From assembly GCA_963792875.1 (NCBI GenBank), contig CAWBXV010000002.1, positions 372,001-436,000 on the forward strand: DNA of 64,000 nt, given 5' to 3'. The notes under the pieces were generated by a model that did not search any database, was not told where the DNA came from, and was given only the letters and a program-made list of their open reading frames with translations. Position 1 is the first letter of the stretch. Each line of letters opens with the position of its first letter. The DNA comes from JAHEGP01 sp963792875. GTDB taxonomy: Bacteria; Pseudomonadota; Gammaproteobacteria; Pseudomonadales; JAHEGP01. Positions 46,801 to 55,575 of this stretch are shown piece after piece. The translations under genes were made by a program, and so were the position numbers.

Positions 46801-46890
46801 GTCGATGCCTTCGGCGGGGTCTATTTTCCAGGTGACGTGCTGCGCCCTGCCCGCCCCACCCAACCTTGCCACGAGATCGCGGATACCCAT
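43879..46890 (-). CDS. zorD: Zorya defence protein ZorD (SNF2-type helicase, type I)
   Basis: 1003 residues, last gene of zorABCD, starting 2 bases after the zorC stop. The C-terminal half is an SNF2-family ATPase: Walker A LLADDMGLGKTFMALV (about 495), box II AVFDEAQNLKN (about 632, DEAQ rather than DEAH), TGTPVENSLKDFWCLMD, and motif VI ATDRVYRIGQTRDVNVY (about 945). The N-terminal 450 residues have no clear domain, but in ZorD of type I systems the protein is an activatable nuclease that degrades invading DNA. Position and build fit type I (type II uses ZorE instead). Substrate specificity and activation are known from the family, not from this copy. Confidence 0.88.
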   Translation of the reverse strand: MGIRDLVARLGGAGRAQHVTWKIDPAEGIDFIFDATTAAAPDQRAFDNPFFGLQYAYLKGLHEQGYAVRNANGFTVRSEHAVEQGDDFFELFELPPRFGGSFRARIQGSTGRSAFAVALDLVLADGSELSHYRLAGPFLQLSADETCRLSPAEWRALVAVRQHAELTPPQRDEYENNWLIFQLQLARKAGMAIDLAHFNQLELLQPDAIGVQMEELDNGDLLLTPSFGRGLDIDDVKRRLGQMTGDQDHCILRVKDRFVLLDQPRLEAAREILTSRTIPKQQVAAFLAAPTAYLNAAMIDLDTGFSLRVHGAERFSHRYFGDVEATGIDWFATAAGRPEPAANLAAAIDSADALLEARARIADARTHGADTISLQGRSFDIADAGEVEQALASAERRIAAHSEAGDDADAAAAPGDEPAPERAVVAIDSNDEQEEFVKAAELAGFDPPAQTFATDNLKRQPFPHQVEGIQWLLAHLKSAGAAANGGGALLADDMGLGKTFMALVAVAEAYRRSQQSRDRHKPTLIVAPLSLIENWQAEVDDTFRRSPFSDIVVLQTGGDLRRFRVEGARRETEQVFSDGDLIADQDRIRYSLKVGGLYGPDRLDMPGRLVLTTYQTLRDYQFSLSRVDWGVAVFDEAQNLKNPNALATRAAKALKADFKLLATGTPVENSLKDFWCLMDTAAPGLLGAWQAFRSTYIAPILAAEPEAARQIKIDVGRQLRQAVGEYMLRRTKEEKLQGLPAKRLFSGDAASAAGQYLPLLAGVMAGAQLEAYDDIIHGVQAGAGEDRRGAALAGLHRLKVVSIHPDIEARLKLPERARELRQQAARSAKMAALLALLREIEGRGEKVLIFATTKAVQAYAAALIAALFKVPVEIINGDTQAVASARDAMTRKAIIDRFQQQPGFGAIVMSPIAAGVGLTVVGANNVIHLERHWNPAKEAQATDRVYRIGQTRDVNVYLPMALHPAGRSFDLHLNSLLANKVDLSDAVVAVESLGVEDLQGCFG

Positions 46891-46892
46891 CG

Positions 46893-48383
46893 CTAAGCAG
46901 CTCCGAACTTTTCCTTGTATTGCCGGTAGCGCTGCGGCGAGATCAACTGACTGGCCTGCACGGCGACGCCTTTAGCCTGAAGGTATTTGATGGCATTGTG
47001 CTGCCAGTTGAGATGAACGTCATGCGTCAGCTCGACCTTCCCGCTCGGAGAGCGGAACTCCTTGATGTAGTCCAAGCCAAGCGCTCGAAGATCCTCGAAA
47101 CCGAAATTGCCGACACCGTAGTCGGTTATCTGGCAGCGTTTGGGCAATCTATCCACCAGCTTCAACTTGAAGTTGTGGCTGCCTTCCAACAGATGAACGC
47201 GGCCATTCAGGCACAGATAGATGATGGCACACTGCGAGCCGCTAACCCGCGCGAAGTCCGGCAGATCGCCCCGCTTGTAACGCCGATTGAGGTAATACTC
47301 GGAGTTCCCGTCCAGAAACAACCGCGACTCGGTGACCAGCCCCTGCTCCAGCAGTCCCTCCATGAATACCTTGCGCGACCCGTACATCCGCTCCATGTCC
47401 TTTTTGCCGCTGTCCTTCGCGCTCTGCTCCAGCACCTCCAGGAACAGCTTGAGGTCGAACCGGCTCAGCCAGCCCCGCATCATGGCGATGCGCTTGTCGC
47501 CCAGCAGCACCCACCACTGCTGAAAACGGGGATTGGAGTGCGGCACCCGGGGGTCGCCGGCAATCGACAACACGGCCTTCTGCCAGGCGGCGCTGATGGG
47601 CGCGCTGCCGGTGCGGTCGATCAGCTTTTCGAGTATGGCGTGCCCCAGCAGCCGGCCGCCGGTATAGGGCACGTTGTAGACGTCGGGCTTGCAGATTTCC
47701 GTCAATAACGGGTCACTGCTGCCGACCGGGAGTGCATCGAGTTGCGCCAGGTAATACTGGTAGAGGCACTGCTTGATGTAGCGCCCGCCGCGGAAGCCGC
47801 CGAGGCCGTAGTTCACCAGCAGACTGTCGAAATCGACGCCCGCCGCCCGGGCATGCGCCACCAGCCTGGCGGGACCATCCGGTGCAAACAGCAAGTGGCG
47901 GTACTGGCTGAAGATCGTCAGCTCGCTGGCGCCGCGCCGCTGGCCGATCTGATCCAGCTCACTTGTGATCAAAGCACCCCAGGCGTCCAGCACCGCCGCA
48001 TCGGCCACCGCATCGAAGCGCAGAAAATAGGCCCTGATCAGCTGCAGGAGGCTGAGCCGGCTCATGGGCGACCGGACTTGCTGCAGCCGCGCCAGCAGCG
48101 GCCGGGTCAGGGCTATCCTGGCAGCGAAGGCATCGACGTCGGCGAGCAGATAGGTAAAAGCCCGCGCGTCGATGGGCTCCACGATGCGGTCGCTCATCAG
48201 GGCGGCTTGCCCACGCTGTGCGAGCTGTTCGAAGCGCTGGCAGGTGTGCTTGAAACGCGCAGACGAAGTGCCGGCCTGCTGCCGCACCGTGGCGAGCTGT
48301 TGTTCGGCCCGCCGCAGCGCCACGAACTGTTCCTGCGTCCACTCCGGCAGCTCGAACGGCGGCGATGGCAATGTCGCGATCAT
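46893..48383 (-). CDS. zorC: Zorya defence protein ZorC (EH_signature domain)
   Basis: 496 residues with the EH_signature-type helical sequence of ZorC. The core HNFKLKLVDRLPKRCQITDY and FEDLRALGLDYIKEFRSP near the C-terminus, and WWVLLGDKRIAMMRGWLSR in the middle, fit the family. It starts in a four-base overlap (ATGA) with zorB and ends 2 bases before zorD. In studied systems ZorC binds DNA and joins the membrane motor to the nuclease step. I recognised it mainly from the operon order and these blocks. The EH-signature repeat is less sharp than the motifs in ZorA and ZorB. Confidence 0.83.
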   Translation of the reverse strand: MIATLPSPPFELPEWTQEQFVALRRAEQQLATVRQQAGTSSARFKHTCQRFEQLAQRGQAALMSDRIVEPIDARAFTYLLADVDAFAARIALTRPLLARLQQVRSPMSRLSLLQLIRAYFLRFDAVADAAVLDAWGALITSELDQIGQRRGASELTIFSQYRHLLFAPDGPARLVAHARAAGVDFDSLLVNYGLGGFRGGRYIKQCLYQYYLAQLDALPVGSSDPLLTEICKPDVYNVPYTGGRLLGHAILEKLIDRTGSAPISAAWQKAVLSIAGDPRVPHSNPRFQQWWVLLGDKRIAMMRGWLSRFDLKLFLEVLEQSAKDSGKKDMERMYGSRKVFMEGLLEQGLVTESRLFLDGNSEYYLNRRYKRGDLPDFARVSGSQCAIIYLCLNGRVHLLEGSHNFKLKLVDRLPKRCQITDYGVGNFGFEDLRALGLDYIKEFRSPSGKVELTHDVHLNWQHNAIKYLQAKGVAVQASQLISPQRYRQYKEKFGAA

Positions 48384-49132
48384 TTGAGCACCGTCTTTAC
48401 CGATTCATAGTCTTCCAGCGCCGGCCGCCGCACCGTGAAGCGGATGTCGATGCGGCGGTTCTTGCGCATGGACTCTTCGCTCAGCGGATCGGATTCGGTG
48501 GCGACGTCGGGACGCGTCGCCGCGTAGCCGCTGACCGAGAACAGCTTCTTGCCCATGTGGTTGTGCATGTCTTCCAGGCGGCTGCCTGGCGCCATGTGCT
48601 CGTTCCAGTAATCCCAGACCGCGATGGCCCTGAAGGTCGACAGCCCCCAGTTGCCCTTGATGGCGCCGTTGCGAAAAGGCACGCTGTCGGTGTGGCCCTC
48701 GACGAAGATGGTATCCAGGTACTGCCAGCGCTCGTCCCTGGCGATGGTCTGGTAGAGCACCTGCCCGATCTGCAGGGCGACCTCCCGATGGTAGGCGTCC
48801 TGCGGCAGGTCGTGCCTGCCCTGCCGGAAGGTGAGCACGTACTCCGGGATGCGCAGCACGGTGTCGTTGTCGCTGATCTTGACGGGGATGTTCTGCTGGT
48901 TGAGCTCTCGCTCCACCTCGCGCAGGATATCCTTTCGCACCTGCTCCGCCTTGGCGATCTCGCGGATGGCATCGTCCCACTCGGCGCTCTTCTGGGTCAG
49001 CTCCAGGATCAGCGCCGCGGCCGCGAGCACGAACAGCACCAGCAGGCCGGCCATGATATCGGAGAACGAGATCCAGTAGGGGTTCTCCTCGTCTACCGGC
49101 TGGCTGGCGTACCTCGAACCAGAAGTCCTCAT
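48380..49132 (-). CDS. zorB: Zorya defence protein ZorB (MotB/OmpA-like)
   Basis: 250 residues. A single N-terminal membrane helix follows the motif YWISFSDIMAGLLVLFVLAA, with the key ion-binding Asp at residue 25. A helical linker leads to an OmpA-like peptidoglycan-binding domain with VEGHTDSVPFRNG (about 145-157) and EESMRKNRRIDIRFTVR near the end. It overlaps zorA by four bases at its start and zorC by four at its stop, so translation is coupled. With ZorA it forms a cell-wall-anchored, ion-driven motor thought to sense phage attack at the envelope. Confidence 0.93.
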   Translation of the reverse strand: MRTSGSRYASQPVDEENPYWISFSDIMAGLLVLFVLAAAALILELTQKSAEWDDAIREIAKAEQVRKDILREVERELNQQNIPVKISDNDTVLRIPEYVLTFRQGRHDLPQDAYHREVALQIGQVLYQTIARDERWQYLDTIFVEGHTDSVPFRNGAIKGNWGLSTFRAIAVWDYWNEHMAPGSRLEDMHNHMGKKLFSVSGYAATRPDVATESDPLSEESMRKNRRIDIRFTVRRPALEDYESVKTVLK

Positions 49133-50988
49133 GCGGCATTATCCGTACGGCGCGCCTGCACCTTGCCATCGATCTCATCGACCACATCGTTGAGTGCCTG
49201 CACCGCGCCGGTCATGGCACCGATGTAAGCATTGGTCTGCTCGTTCCAGGTGTTCAGGCGGGTCACCGTCTGGTCCTGCACGCGCTTGGCATACTCGTTC
49301 AACAGCTCGGCGACCTGCCGCTGCAGCTGCTGCACATGCGTCTCCAACGCTGTCGCGAGGCTGGTAAAGTGCCGGTCGACCGCCGACAGGCCGCTATCCG
49401 CCCGGCCTGCGGCGCTGTCCATGGCGGCGCTCGCCGACTGAATCTGCTCGGCCGTGGCTTCCAGCTGCTGGGCGATGCCCTGGTACATGCCGAGGACGTC
49501 CTCGTTTTTCCGGCTGATCTGCGCCACCGAATCCGCTGCGGCGCCCAGCCGCTCGCCCAGCCCATCCACGGACGTTTTCACGGCGTCCGACAGCTGCCCC
49601 AGGTTGATAGCGCTGGCTTTCATATCCGACGACGCCGTCTGCAGCGATCGCGTCGCCTCGCGGTTGCTGGCGGCGATGGCGCCGAACTGCTCGATGACGG
49701 CCTCCAGCTCCCGGGTCAACTGCAGGCTATGGGCCTGCTGCGTCGCGACCGCCGTCTGAATGCTCTCGGTCAACTGCCCCTGAGCGCCCTGGAACTGGGC
49801 GAACTGCTGATTGAGCGCGCTGTGCCGTTCCATGTCCCTGTGCTGCTGCGCCTCCATCTGGCTGCTCAGCGCCTCGCGGACCTCCGAGACCGCCGCCGCA
49901 TTCTGCGTAAAGGCGCTCGCCATTTGCGTTTCCAACTGCGTCACAAAGCCCTGCAAGCCCTCGGACATCGTGCTGGCAGCGCTGCGCACGCCGTCGGCGG
50001 CGTTCTCCATCATGGCGCGCTGCGACTCGCCGGCCGACCCCACGCCCTGCATAAAGCGCTCGAGCAGGGACTCCAGGGCGCGCTCGGAACCGGCGTTGGC
50101 GTTATTGACCAGCTGCGCGATGGCCGGCCCCAATATGTTGGTGAGGCTCTGCTCCATGCCGGCGCGAATGGTGTCCGATGCCCTGCTCATGGCCTCCTGC
50201 ATTTTGTGGCCGATCTTCTCGTCCAGTTCGGCCAGCTTCTCCGTGCTCTGACGATTGAACTCCTCGATATTGCTCAGGCTCTGCTCGGCGGTGATGCGCG
50301 GGTAGAGGTAGTCGACGCGGTTCTGCAGGCCGGTGATGGCATTGCGCACCGACCGCTCCAGCACCTTTTCGAAAGCGTTGAACAGCACGCTGACCAGCAC
50401 GCCCCACACCGAGGTCATAAAGGCGATGGAGGCACCGCCGATCATGCCGAAGATGCCGGTCTTGAGCTGCTCGATCTGCGGCGTATCGCCCATGTTGCCG
50501 GTCAGCTCCGACAGGCCCATCTGCAGGCCGGCAAAGGTGCCGATGACGCCGATGGCGGTAATGAAGGCCGGCACTGCCGCCAGCAGCCGGTTCTCGGTCA
50601 ACCCCCCGGCCAGGGTATGGGTGTTGAAAAAGTGGCTGGCGTCGAGCGTATTGCACAGCCGCGAACGGGCCGGAACGTGCACCAGCGACTCGTCGAACTC
50701 GCGCCAGAGCTGACCATATCGCGCGCTTTTCATGGCGCCATTGGCGATGTCCCTGCGCTGCTCCAGCAGGGATGCTGGCTCCGCCGTCTTCAGCAGGCGG
50801 CGGTAGAAGCGGATGCGCTGGCGTGCAAAAAAGTATTTGATGAGCGCCGCTATACCGGAAACCAGTGCCACGAAAAAAATGATTGCAACGATCAGCGCAC
50901 TCAGGCCCTCCGGAGAGGTCAGGTCACCGACGAGCAGACGCCCGAAATCGGGCCACAATGCAAGAAGGTTATAGCCGGTCAATCCCAT
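49129..50988 (-). CDS. zorA: Zorya defence protein ZorA (MotA-like, long tail)
   Basis: 619 residues, first gene of the operon. Membrane helices: about 29-51 (ALIVAIIFFVALVSGIAALI), 135-158 (LLAAVPAFITAIGVIGTFAG) and 183-205 (GGASIAFMTSVWGVLVSVLF), the MotA/ExbB-type stator core. From about 215 to 600 the sequence is a long heptad-rich helix (the intracellular tail of ZorA, rich in Gln, Ala and Glu), consistent with the tail that reaches into the cytoplasm in type I systems. The start ATG overlaps nothing; the promoter lies in the 295-base gap upstream, which carries the palindrome at 51168-51183. Confidence 0.93.
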   Translation of the reverse strand: MGLTGYNLLALWPDFGRLLVGDLTSPEGLSALIVAIIFFVALVSGIAALIKYFFARQRIRFYRRLLKTAEPASLLEQRRDIANGAMKSARYGQLWREFDESLVHVPARSRLCNTLDASHFFNTHTLAGGLTENRLLAAVPAFITAIGVIGTFAGLQMGLSELTGNMGDTPQIEQLKTGIFGMIGGASIAFMTSVWGVLVSVLFNAFEKVLERSVRNAITGLQNRVDYLYPRITAEQSLSNIEEFNRQSTEKLAELDEKIGHKMQEAMSRASDTIRAGMEQSLTNILGPAIAQLVNNANAGSERALESLLERFMQGVGSAGESQRAMMENAADGVRSAASTMSEGLQGFVTQLETQMASAFTQNAAAVSEVREALSSQMEAQQHRDMERHSALNQQFAQFQGAQGQLTESIQTAVATQQAHSLQLTRELEAVIEQFGAIAASNREATRSLQTASSDMKASAINLGQLSDAVKTSVDGLGERLGAAADSVAQISRKNEDVLGMYQGIAQQLEATAEQIQSASAAMDSAAGRADSGLSAVDRHFTSLATALETHVQQLQRQVAELLNEYAKRVQDQTVTRLNTWNEQTNAYIGAMTGAVQALNDVVDEIDGKVQARRTDNAA

Positions 50989-51283
50989 GTTCGAGTCCCT
51001 GTCGGATATTCACACGCGGCGCCAGCACAGCGCTGCCGCCCGAGGCGCATAACGACCGCAGCGCCGTGAAACCAAGCGCCGCGAGTCCCGGCTGCAACAA
51101 TGCGCTGCCGTCTCTTGGCACCAGGTAAAAGTGGGCCGGATGGTAGCGTGGCCGGGGTGGCAGCACACTACCCGAATGGGTAGGATTTGCCCCAGGGAGA
51201 TTACCGGCAGGTAATACCATCGGCAGCTGGTGCAGCGGACCCGAAGCGGCGCTCCTCACTGCGATGGCGCTGGTCGCGGTCGC
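50989..51283 (-). promoter_or_regulatory. zorA: Zorya promoter region
   Basis: 295 bases between the PLD-helicase stop and zorA. The region must hold the zorA promoter unless transcription reads through from the right. No strong -10/-35 stands out. A 16-bp palindrome at 51168-51183 is almost identical to one 10 kb away, at the start of the next operon. Confidence 0.45.
51168..51183. promoter_or_regulatory. Inverted repeat, putative operator (copy 1)
   Basis: CTACCCG-AA-TGGGTAG has 7-bp arms with one mismatch. The wider stretch ACACTACCCGAA-GGGTAG is shared with the second copy at 61229-61244. It lies about 185 bases upstream of the zorA start. Confidence 0.65.
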
Positions 51284-54200
51284 TCACCCAAAGCGCGCGA
51301 ACAATTCATCCGACAACGGTTGGTCGAGCCGCCACTCCACGCCCATGGGCTTCTCTCCCTGGTAGGTCACGAAGCTCAGCGTCCCGCAGTAGATGAAAGG
51401 CGCGCCTTTGCCGTTCTCCAATTTGTGCTTGCGTGCAAACAGGTGCACCCGGCTGCCTTGCGCAGCGTGATCGACGATGGCCCGGCCCTTGGCACTGCGG
51501 GCGTCGGTATTGTTCTGACTCTGCCAATGGAAGCGCTGCGAATCGATGAAGTAATCGTGATACTGGTGCATCGCCGCCTTGCCCTGCTTGTTGAGCGTCA
51601 CCAGCAGAAACTGGTCGCGGTGATTTTTTGGGCAGACGTGGCCCGAGTTCCACAGGCCGGGGTTGAACTCCAGGCCGAACAGTGCCGGAATGTCCTCGCG
51701 CATGAATGACCGGTGCAGATGCAGGTCCAGCGGGTCGATGACGCCCTTTAGCCGCGCAAAGGTCGCCATCTCCTCGTTGGCCGCCATCGGCGCATAGTCC
51801 GGATTCTGCGCGATCAACTGATAGCTGCCGTCGCCAGTCTTCTTCACCCGGCGCAGCAGATACTGGTCGTCGCCCGCCACGTCCTGCCGCTCGATCGCCA
51901 CGATCTTGCCGTCGTTGCTGCCGGCGGAGTCGGGGGTGATCAGCTCCAGCAGCAGGTAGTCGCCGTCGCGGATCGGGTTCTTGCCGCCGTCCATCGAGCG
52001 GCCCCGCGCTCTGGCGATGAAGTGCCGCGCCGGGTCCAATTTGCCGTACGAATCGGGCAGGGTTCGATGCTCGATCTTTTCGCTTTCATGAGCGCTGGTG
52101 CGGAAATGGCCGCAGGCGATGCGAAGATCGGAAAAATACGGGACTTCCTGCCGCTGCTCGCCGACCAGCGGCACAACCTCGGCAACGTCGCTCGCCTTAC
52201 TGGCCAAGCGGGCTTCGTACTGCAGAAAGCGGCAACCGATCACCTCCTGCACCAGCATCGTCAAGCTATCCCGCAGCTCGGGCGCGACCGGCGACTGCAA
52301 GTCGAAGCGCTCATCCCGTATGAGAAAACTGGCCGTGCCGCCGGATTTGTTGCCGCCGATCCAGGCGTTGATGGGATTGCGCAGCCAATACTGGTGCCAG
52401 CGCTCCAGCGCCTGCGCGTCGAGCGCCTCCACGCCGGCAAATTGCTCTGGAAGCTCGGCAAGCAGCGACCGTCGCCGCTGCAACACCGCAAAACTCTGCT
52501 CCGCCAGGCCGCGCGTAGCGGGCGCGTGCTGGAATCCGTCCAGTTCCAACAGCGCCTCCAGCAGCACCAGCTTGAACGACTTGGTGAGGCTGGTCGTCTG
52601 CAACTCCCGCAGGAACGCCCCCTGTGCTGCGACGCAGGCCTGCTCGGCCTCGGTGAGATCGCCCTCTGACTGCACCAGCGCATACCAGTCGCCGTAGTTG
52701 CTGCGCACGGTCTCGACCGCGCCGCCGGCGCGGTAGAACTCAGCCAGGGATGGGCGGCGCCCCATCGTATCCCGCAGCCCGCGATAGAGCGTCTCCTGGT
52801 TGTCGATCCGGGTCTGAGTGAGTCTTGCCATCATGTCGATGGCCTGCAGGTCGTAGTTGACGAAGCAGCCCTTGGGCAGACTCAGCGCGTTATCCCTGGC
52901 CTGTTGAATAAACTCCCGCCGCGCATTGTTAGTCACGCCGATCTTGAACAGCGCCTCGGGCTTGCGAAAAAAACTGATGTGGTTGCCGATGAAATCCAGT
53001 ACCACCAGCTGTTCTTTACCCGTGCCATGACTGTTGCGCAGGCCACGCCCCAGCTGCTGGAGGAACACGATCTTGGATTCAGTCGGCCGCAGCATGAGTA
53101 CCGTGTCGATGGCGGGCAGGTCCACGCCCTCATTGAACAGGTCCACGGAAAAGATCACGTCGAGTTGGCCGCTGGCCAGTTGCGTCAGCGCCTCATTGCG
53201 GCGCACAGCGGAATCGCTGTGCACAGAGACGGCCCTTACGCCCTGGCGCTCAAAATAGTCGGCCATGAAATCGGCGTGCTTCCTGGACATGCAGAAGGCG
53301 AGGGTGCGGCGCTGGCGGCGGGCCTGCCACTGCAGGAAGTTGTGCCGGGCGCGCGCCTGCGTGGCCAGCTGGTTGACCAGTTCCTCTGGGTCGAACTTGC
53401 CGTTGCGCCACTTGATCGCCTGATAGTCCACCACGTCGGCGATGCCATAGTAGTGAAACGGGCACAGCAGCTCGGCAGTGATGCCATCGAACAAGTCCCT
53501 GCTGAACACCAGGTTGTCGTCGCACAGCGCGAGAATATCCGACTGATCGGTACGGTCGGGCGTCGCCGTCAACCCCAGCAGGAAGCGCGGCCTGAAGTGC
53601 CCCAGCAAGCGCTGATACGTTCGCGCCGCCGCGTGGTGGAATTCGTCCACCACGATGTAATCGAAGGTGTCCGGGGCGAAACGCTCCAGGTGCTGCGCCT
53701 TGCCCAGAGTCTGCACCGAGGCGAACAGCATATCGACCACCAGGTCCTGCCGGCTGCCGTCGTAGCGGCCCACCCGGGCATCGGCGCGGATGCGCACGAA
53801 GGTCGCCTCCGCCTGGTCGAGTATCTCTTCTCGATGGGCGACGAACAGTACCCGCTTGGCATCCATCTGCTCGGCATCGAAGGCCGCCAACCAGGTCTTG
53901 CCCAAGCCGGTCGCCATCACTACCAGCCCTCGGCGATAACCCTCAGCCCTGCTTTGGGCCAGCGCAGTCAGCGCAGCCTGCTGAATGGCATTGGGGTAGA
54001 CCGGCGGCTCTTCTTCGTCACCTCCCGGCTCGCTGAGCTGGCGCGGTTCCGTCGACCGCTGCCGGCACACATAGGCATCGATCCACTGATGGCTCAGGGG
54101 CACGCAGCGCCTATCGGCAAACAGGGCGTCGTATTCGGCCATGAGGTGCGCAAAGCGCTGCTCGTCCTCCGCCCGATCCACCCGCAGGTTCCACTCCAGG

Positions 54201-54604
54201 CCATCGGCGAGCGCCGCGCGGGTGATATTGCTGGAACCAACGAAGGCACAGCCCTCGACCGCCACCTCGTGCTCGGACCGCAGAAACAGATAGGTCTTCA
54301 TGTGAAAGCTGTGGATGCCGCCGCTCTCGAATACCCGCACCTCGGCGCCCAGCTCCTGGAGGAGCATCAAATAACGCAGTGCCTTGGGCTCGGTGATATC
54401 CAGATAATCGCCGGTGAGGATCCGCAGCGCGGCGCGGCGCTGCAGCGCGTCCACCAGCGCATCCTGCAGCAAGCGCAGGCCGGTCATGCGTACGAAGGCT
54501 GCGGCGATACTGATATCGGTGGCGTGGTTGATCGCCGCCAACAAGCTAGGCAGGAAGGGGTCGTCGCCTCCCACTGTGAGATGTTTGCTGGGGAACCCGC
54601 TCAC
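51284..54604 (-). CDS. PLD-like / superfamily 2 helicase / DUF3427 protein
   Basis: 1106 residues. The N-terminal PLD-like domain (about 10-160) has one HKD-type motif, SFHMKTYLFLRSE with FVGSSNITRAAL near residue 100. The SF2 helicase follows: MATGLGKTWLAA (about 231), VDEFHHAAARTY (about 320), GLTATPDRTDQ, and FLQQLGRGLRNSHG (about 520). The C-terminus includes the DUF3427-type ends QGSRVHLFARKHKLENG and YCGTLSFVTYQGEKP. The GTG start overlaps the stop of the NUDIX-methyltransferase gene by four bases (GTGA). HKD and helicase motifs are intact. It resembles the 6453-9551 gene in build but has a shorter front. It could cut DNA after helicase-driven loading. Confidence 0.88.
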   Translation of the reverse strand: MSGFPSKHLTVGGDDPFLPSLLAAINHATDISIAAAFVRMTGLRLLQDALVDALQRRAALRILTGDYLDITEPKALRYLMLLQELGAEVRVFESGGIHSFHMKTYLFLRSEHEVAVEGCAFVGSSNITRAALADGLEWNLRVDRAEDEQRFAHLMAEYDALFADRRCVPLSHQWIDAYVCRQRSTEPRQLSEPGGDEEEPPVYPNAIQQAALTALAQSRAEGYRRGLVVMATGLGKTWLAAFDAEQMDAKRVLFVAHREEILDQAEATFVRIRADARVGRYDGSRQDLVVDMLFASVQTLGKAQHLERFAPDTFDYIVVDEFHHAAARTYQRLLGHFRPRFLLGLTATPDRTDQSDILALCDDNLVFSRDLFDGITAELLCPFHYYGIADVVDYQAIKWRNGKFDPEELVNQLATQARARHNFLQWQARRQRRTLAFCMSRKHADFMADYFERQGVRAVSVHSDSAVRRNEALTQLASGQLDVIFSVDLFNEGVDLPAIDTVLMLRPTESKIVFLQQLGRGLRNSHGTGKEQLVVLDFIGNHISFFRKPEALFKIGVTNNARREFIQQARDNALSLPKGCFVNYDLQAIDMMARLTQTRIDNQETLYRGLRDTMGRRPSLAEFYRAGGAVETVRSNYGDWYALVQSEGDLTEAEQACVAAQGAFLRELQTTSLTKSFKLVLLEALLELDGFQHAPATRGLAEQSFAVLQRRRSLLAELPEQFAGVEALDAQALERWHQYWLRNPINAWIGGNKSGGTASFLIRDERFDLQSPVAPELRDSLTMLVQEVIGCRFLQYEARLASKASDVAEVVPLVGEQRQEVPYFSDLRIACGHFRTSAHESEKIEHRTLPDSYGKLDPARHFIARARGRSMDGGKNPIRDGDYLLLELITPDSAGSNDGKIVAIERQDVAGDDQYLLRRVKKTGDGSYQLIAQNPDYAPMAANEEMATFARLKGVIDPLDLHLHRSFMREDIPALFGLEFNPGLWNSGHVCPKNHRDQFLLVTLNKQGKAAMHQYHDYFIDSQRFHWQSQNNTDARSAKGRAIVDHAAQGSRVHLFARKHKLENGKGAPFIYCGTLSFVTYQGEKPMGVEWRLDQPLSDELFARFG

Positions 54605-55575
54605 GCGGCCATGCCCTCTTTAACCAGTAGCGCGTTGAGCCAGCGCTGCTGCGTCCCGCGCAGCGGCGTGACGGTCTGCCAGAGCTCGGTCGCGGCGATG
54701 CCTGCGACACCCTGCAGCAGCCGCTGCAGATCGGCCTCGCGGTAGTAGTGAAAGTAGCGGCCCTTGTCGTCCACCGCGTCGCCCTGGCCCCATTTCAGCG
54801 ACACCAAGCCGGCCCCACCGGGCTTGAGGGCGCGGACGACCCGCCCAAGCACGTCACCCATCTGCGCAGCCGGACAGTGCAGCAGGCTCGCGCAGGCCCA
54901 TACGGCGTCGTACTCGGCGACGGCATCCAGCTCCTGAAATGACATCACCAGCACCGGCTGCCCGATGTACGCCTCGGCCAGCGCGGCCATGGCGGCGCTG
55001 GCGTCGAGCGCGGTGACCCGATAACCCCGCTGCAGAAACGCCTTGCTGTCGCGCCCGGAACCGCAGCCCAGGTCGAGGATATGGCCGCCCGGCGGCACGC
55101 GCTGCAGCAGCGGCCGGTACAGCGCGCTCATGTCCCAGCCCATGGTCTCGGTGAAGTAGTCGCCGGCGTTGGCCTCGTAATAGCGCTCGGTGCCGATCCG
55201 GGCCCGATACTGCTCGACCAGCGGCACATCCGCCGGGGCCCAGGGCAGCGTCGGGAGTTCATCGGGCAGCAGCCAGCGCAGCGCGTCGTGATCCACCGGA
55301 TGCAACTCGCCCGCGACCTGCCCGACGCGATACGCCAGCAGGCGCACGACCTTGCCGCCGTAATCGTAAACGCTCTCACCGACAAACGCGCCGATCTGCG
55401 CCTGCACGCCCAGCTCCTCCTGCAGTTCGCGTACCAGGCAGGCCTGCGGCGTCTCGCCCGGCTCGACCTTGCCGCCGGGAAACTCCCAGCAACCGGCCAG
55501 GTGGATGCCCGGCCGGCGGCGGGCGGCGAGTACCCGGCCGTCGCGTTCAATGATGGCTGCGGCGACATCAATCAT
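54601..55575 (-). CDS. NUDIX hydrolase fused to a class I methyltransferase
   Basis: 324 residues with two domains. Residues 1-130 are a MutT-like NUDIX fold with the box GGKVEPGETPQACLVRELQ followed by EELG, fitting GX5EX7REUXEEXGU. Residues about 140-320 are a class I SAM-dependent methyltransferase: HILDLGCGSGRDSKAFLQRG (motif I), VTALDAS (motif II), YDAVWACASLLHCP (motif IV). MutT-type NUDIX genes are often found beside DUF3427 helicases; here a methyltransferase is fused on. Its stop overlaps the helicase start by four bases, so the two are one functional unit. The substrate could be a modified nucleotide, which is an inference. Confidence 0.88.
   Translation of the reverse strand: MIDVAAAIIERDGRVLAARRRPGIHLAGCWEFPGGKVEPGETPQACLVRELQEELGVQAQIGAFVGESVYDYGGKVVRLLAYRVGQVAGELHPVDHDALRWLLPDELPTLPWAPADVPLVEQYRARIGTERYYEANAGDYFTETMGWDMSALYRPLLQRVPPGGHILDLGCGSGRDSKAFLQRGYRVTALDASAAMAALAEAYIGQPVLVMSFQELDAVAEYDAVWACASLLHCPAAQMGDVLGRVVRALKPGGAGLVSLKWGQGDAVDDKGRYFHYYREADLQRLLQGVAGIAATELWQTVTPLRGTQQRWLNALLVKEGMAA

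Noticed and set aside
45331..46896. 521-codon + strand frame opposite zorD
   Set aside because: Antisense shadow of a GC-rich gene; no recognisable motif.
49336..51069. 577-codon + strand frame opposite zorA
   Set aside because: Antisense of a coiled-coil coding region; composition only.
43879..55575. Reading the helicase, PLD and methyltransferase genes as a DISARM system
   Set aside because: DISARM has DUF1998 and a separate PLD protein with a different helicase; here the PLD is fused to a DUF3427 helicase, and the SNF2 gene belongs to Zorya.
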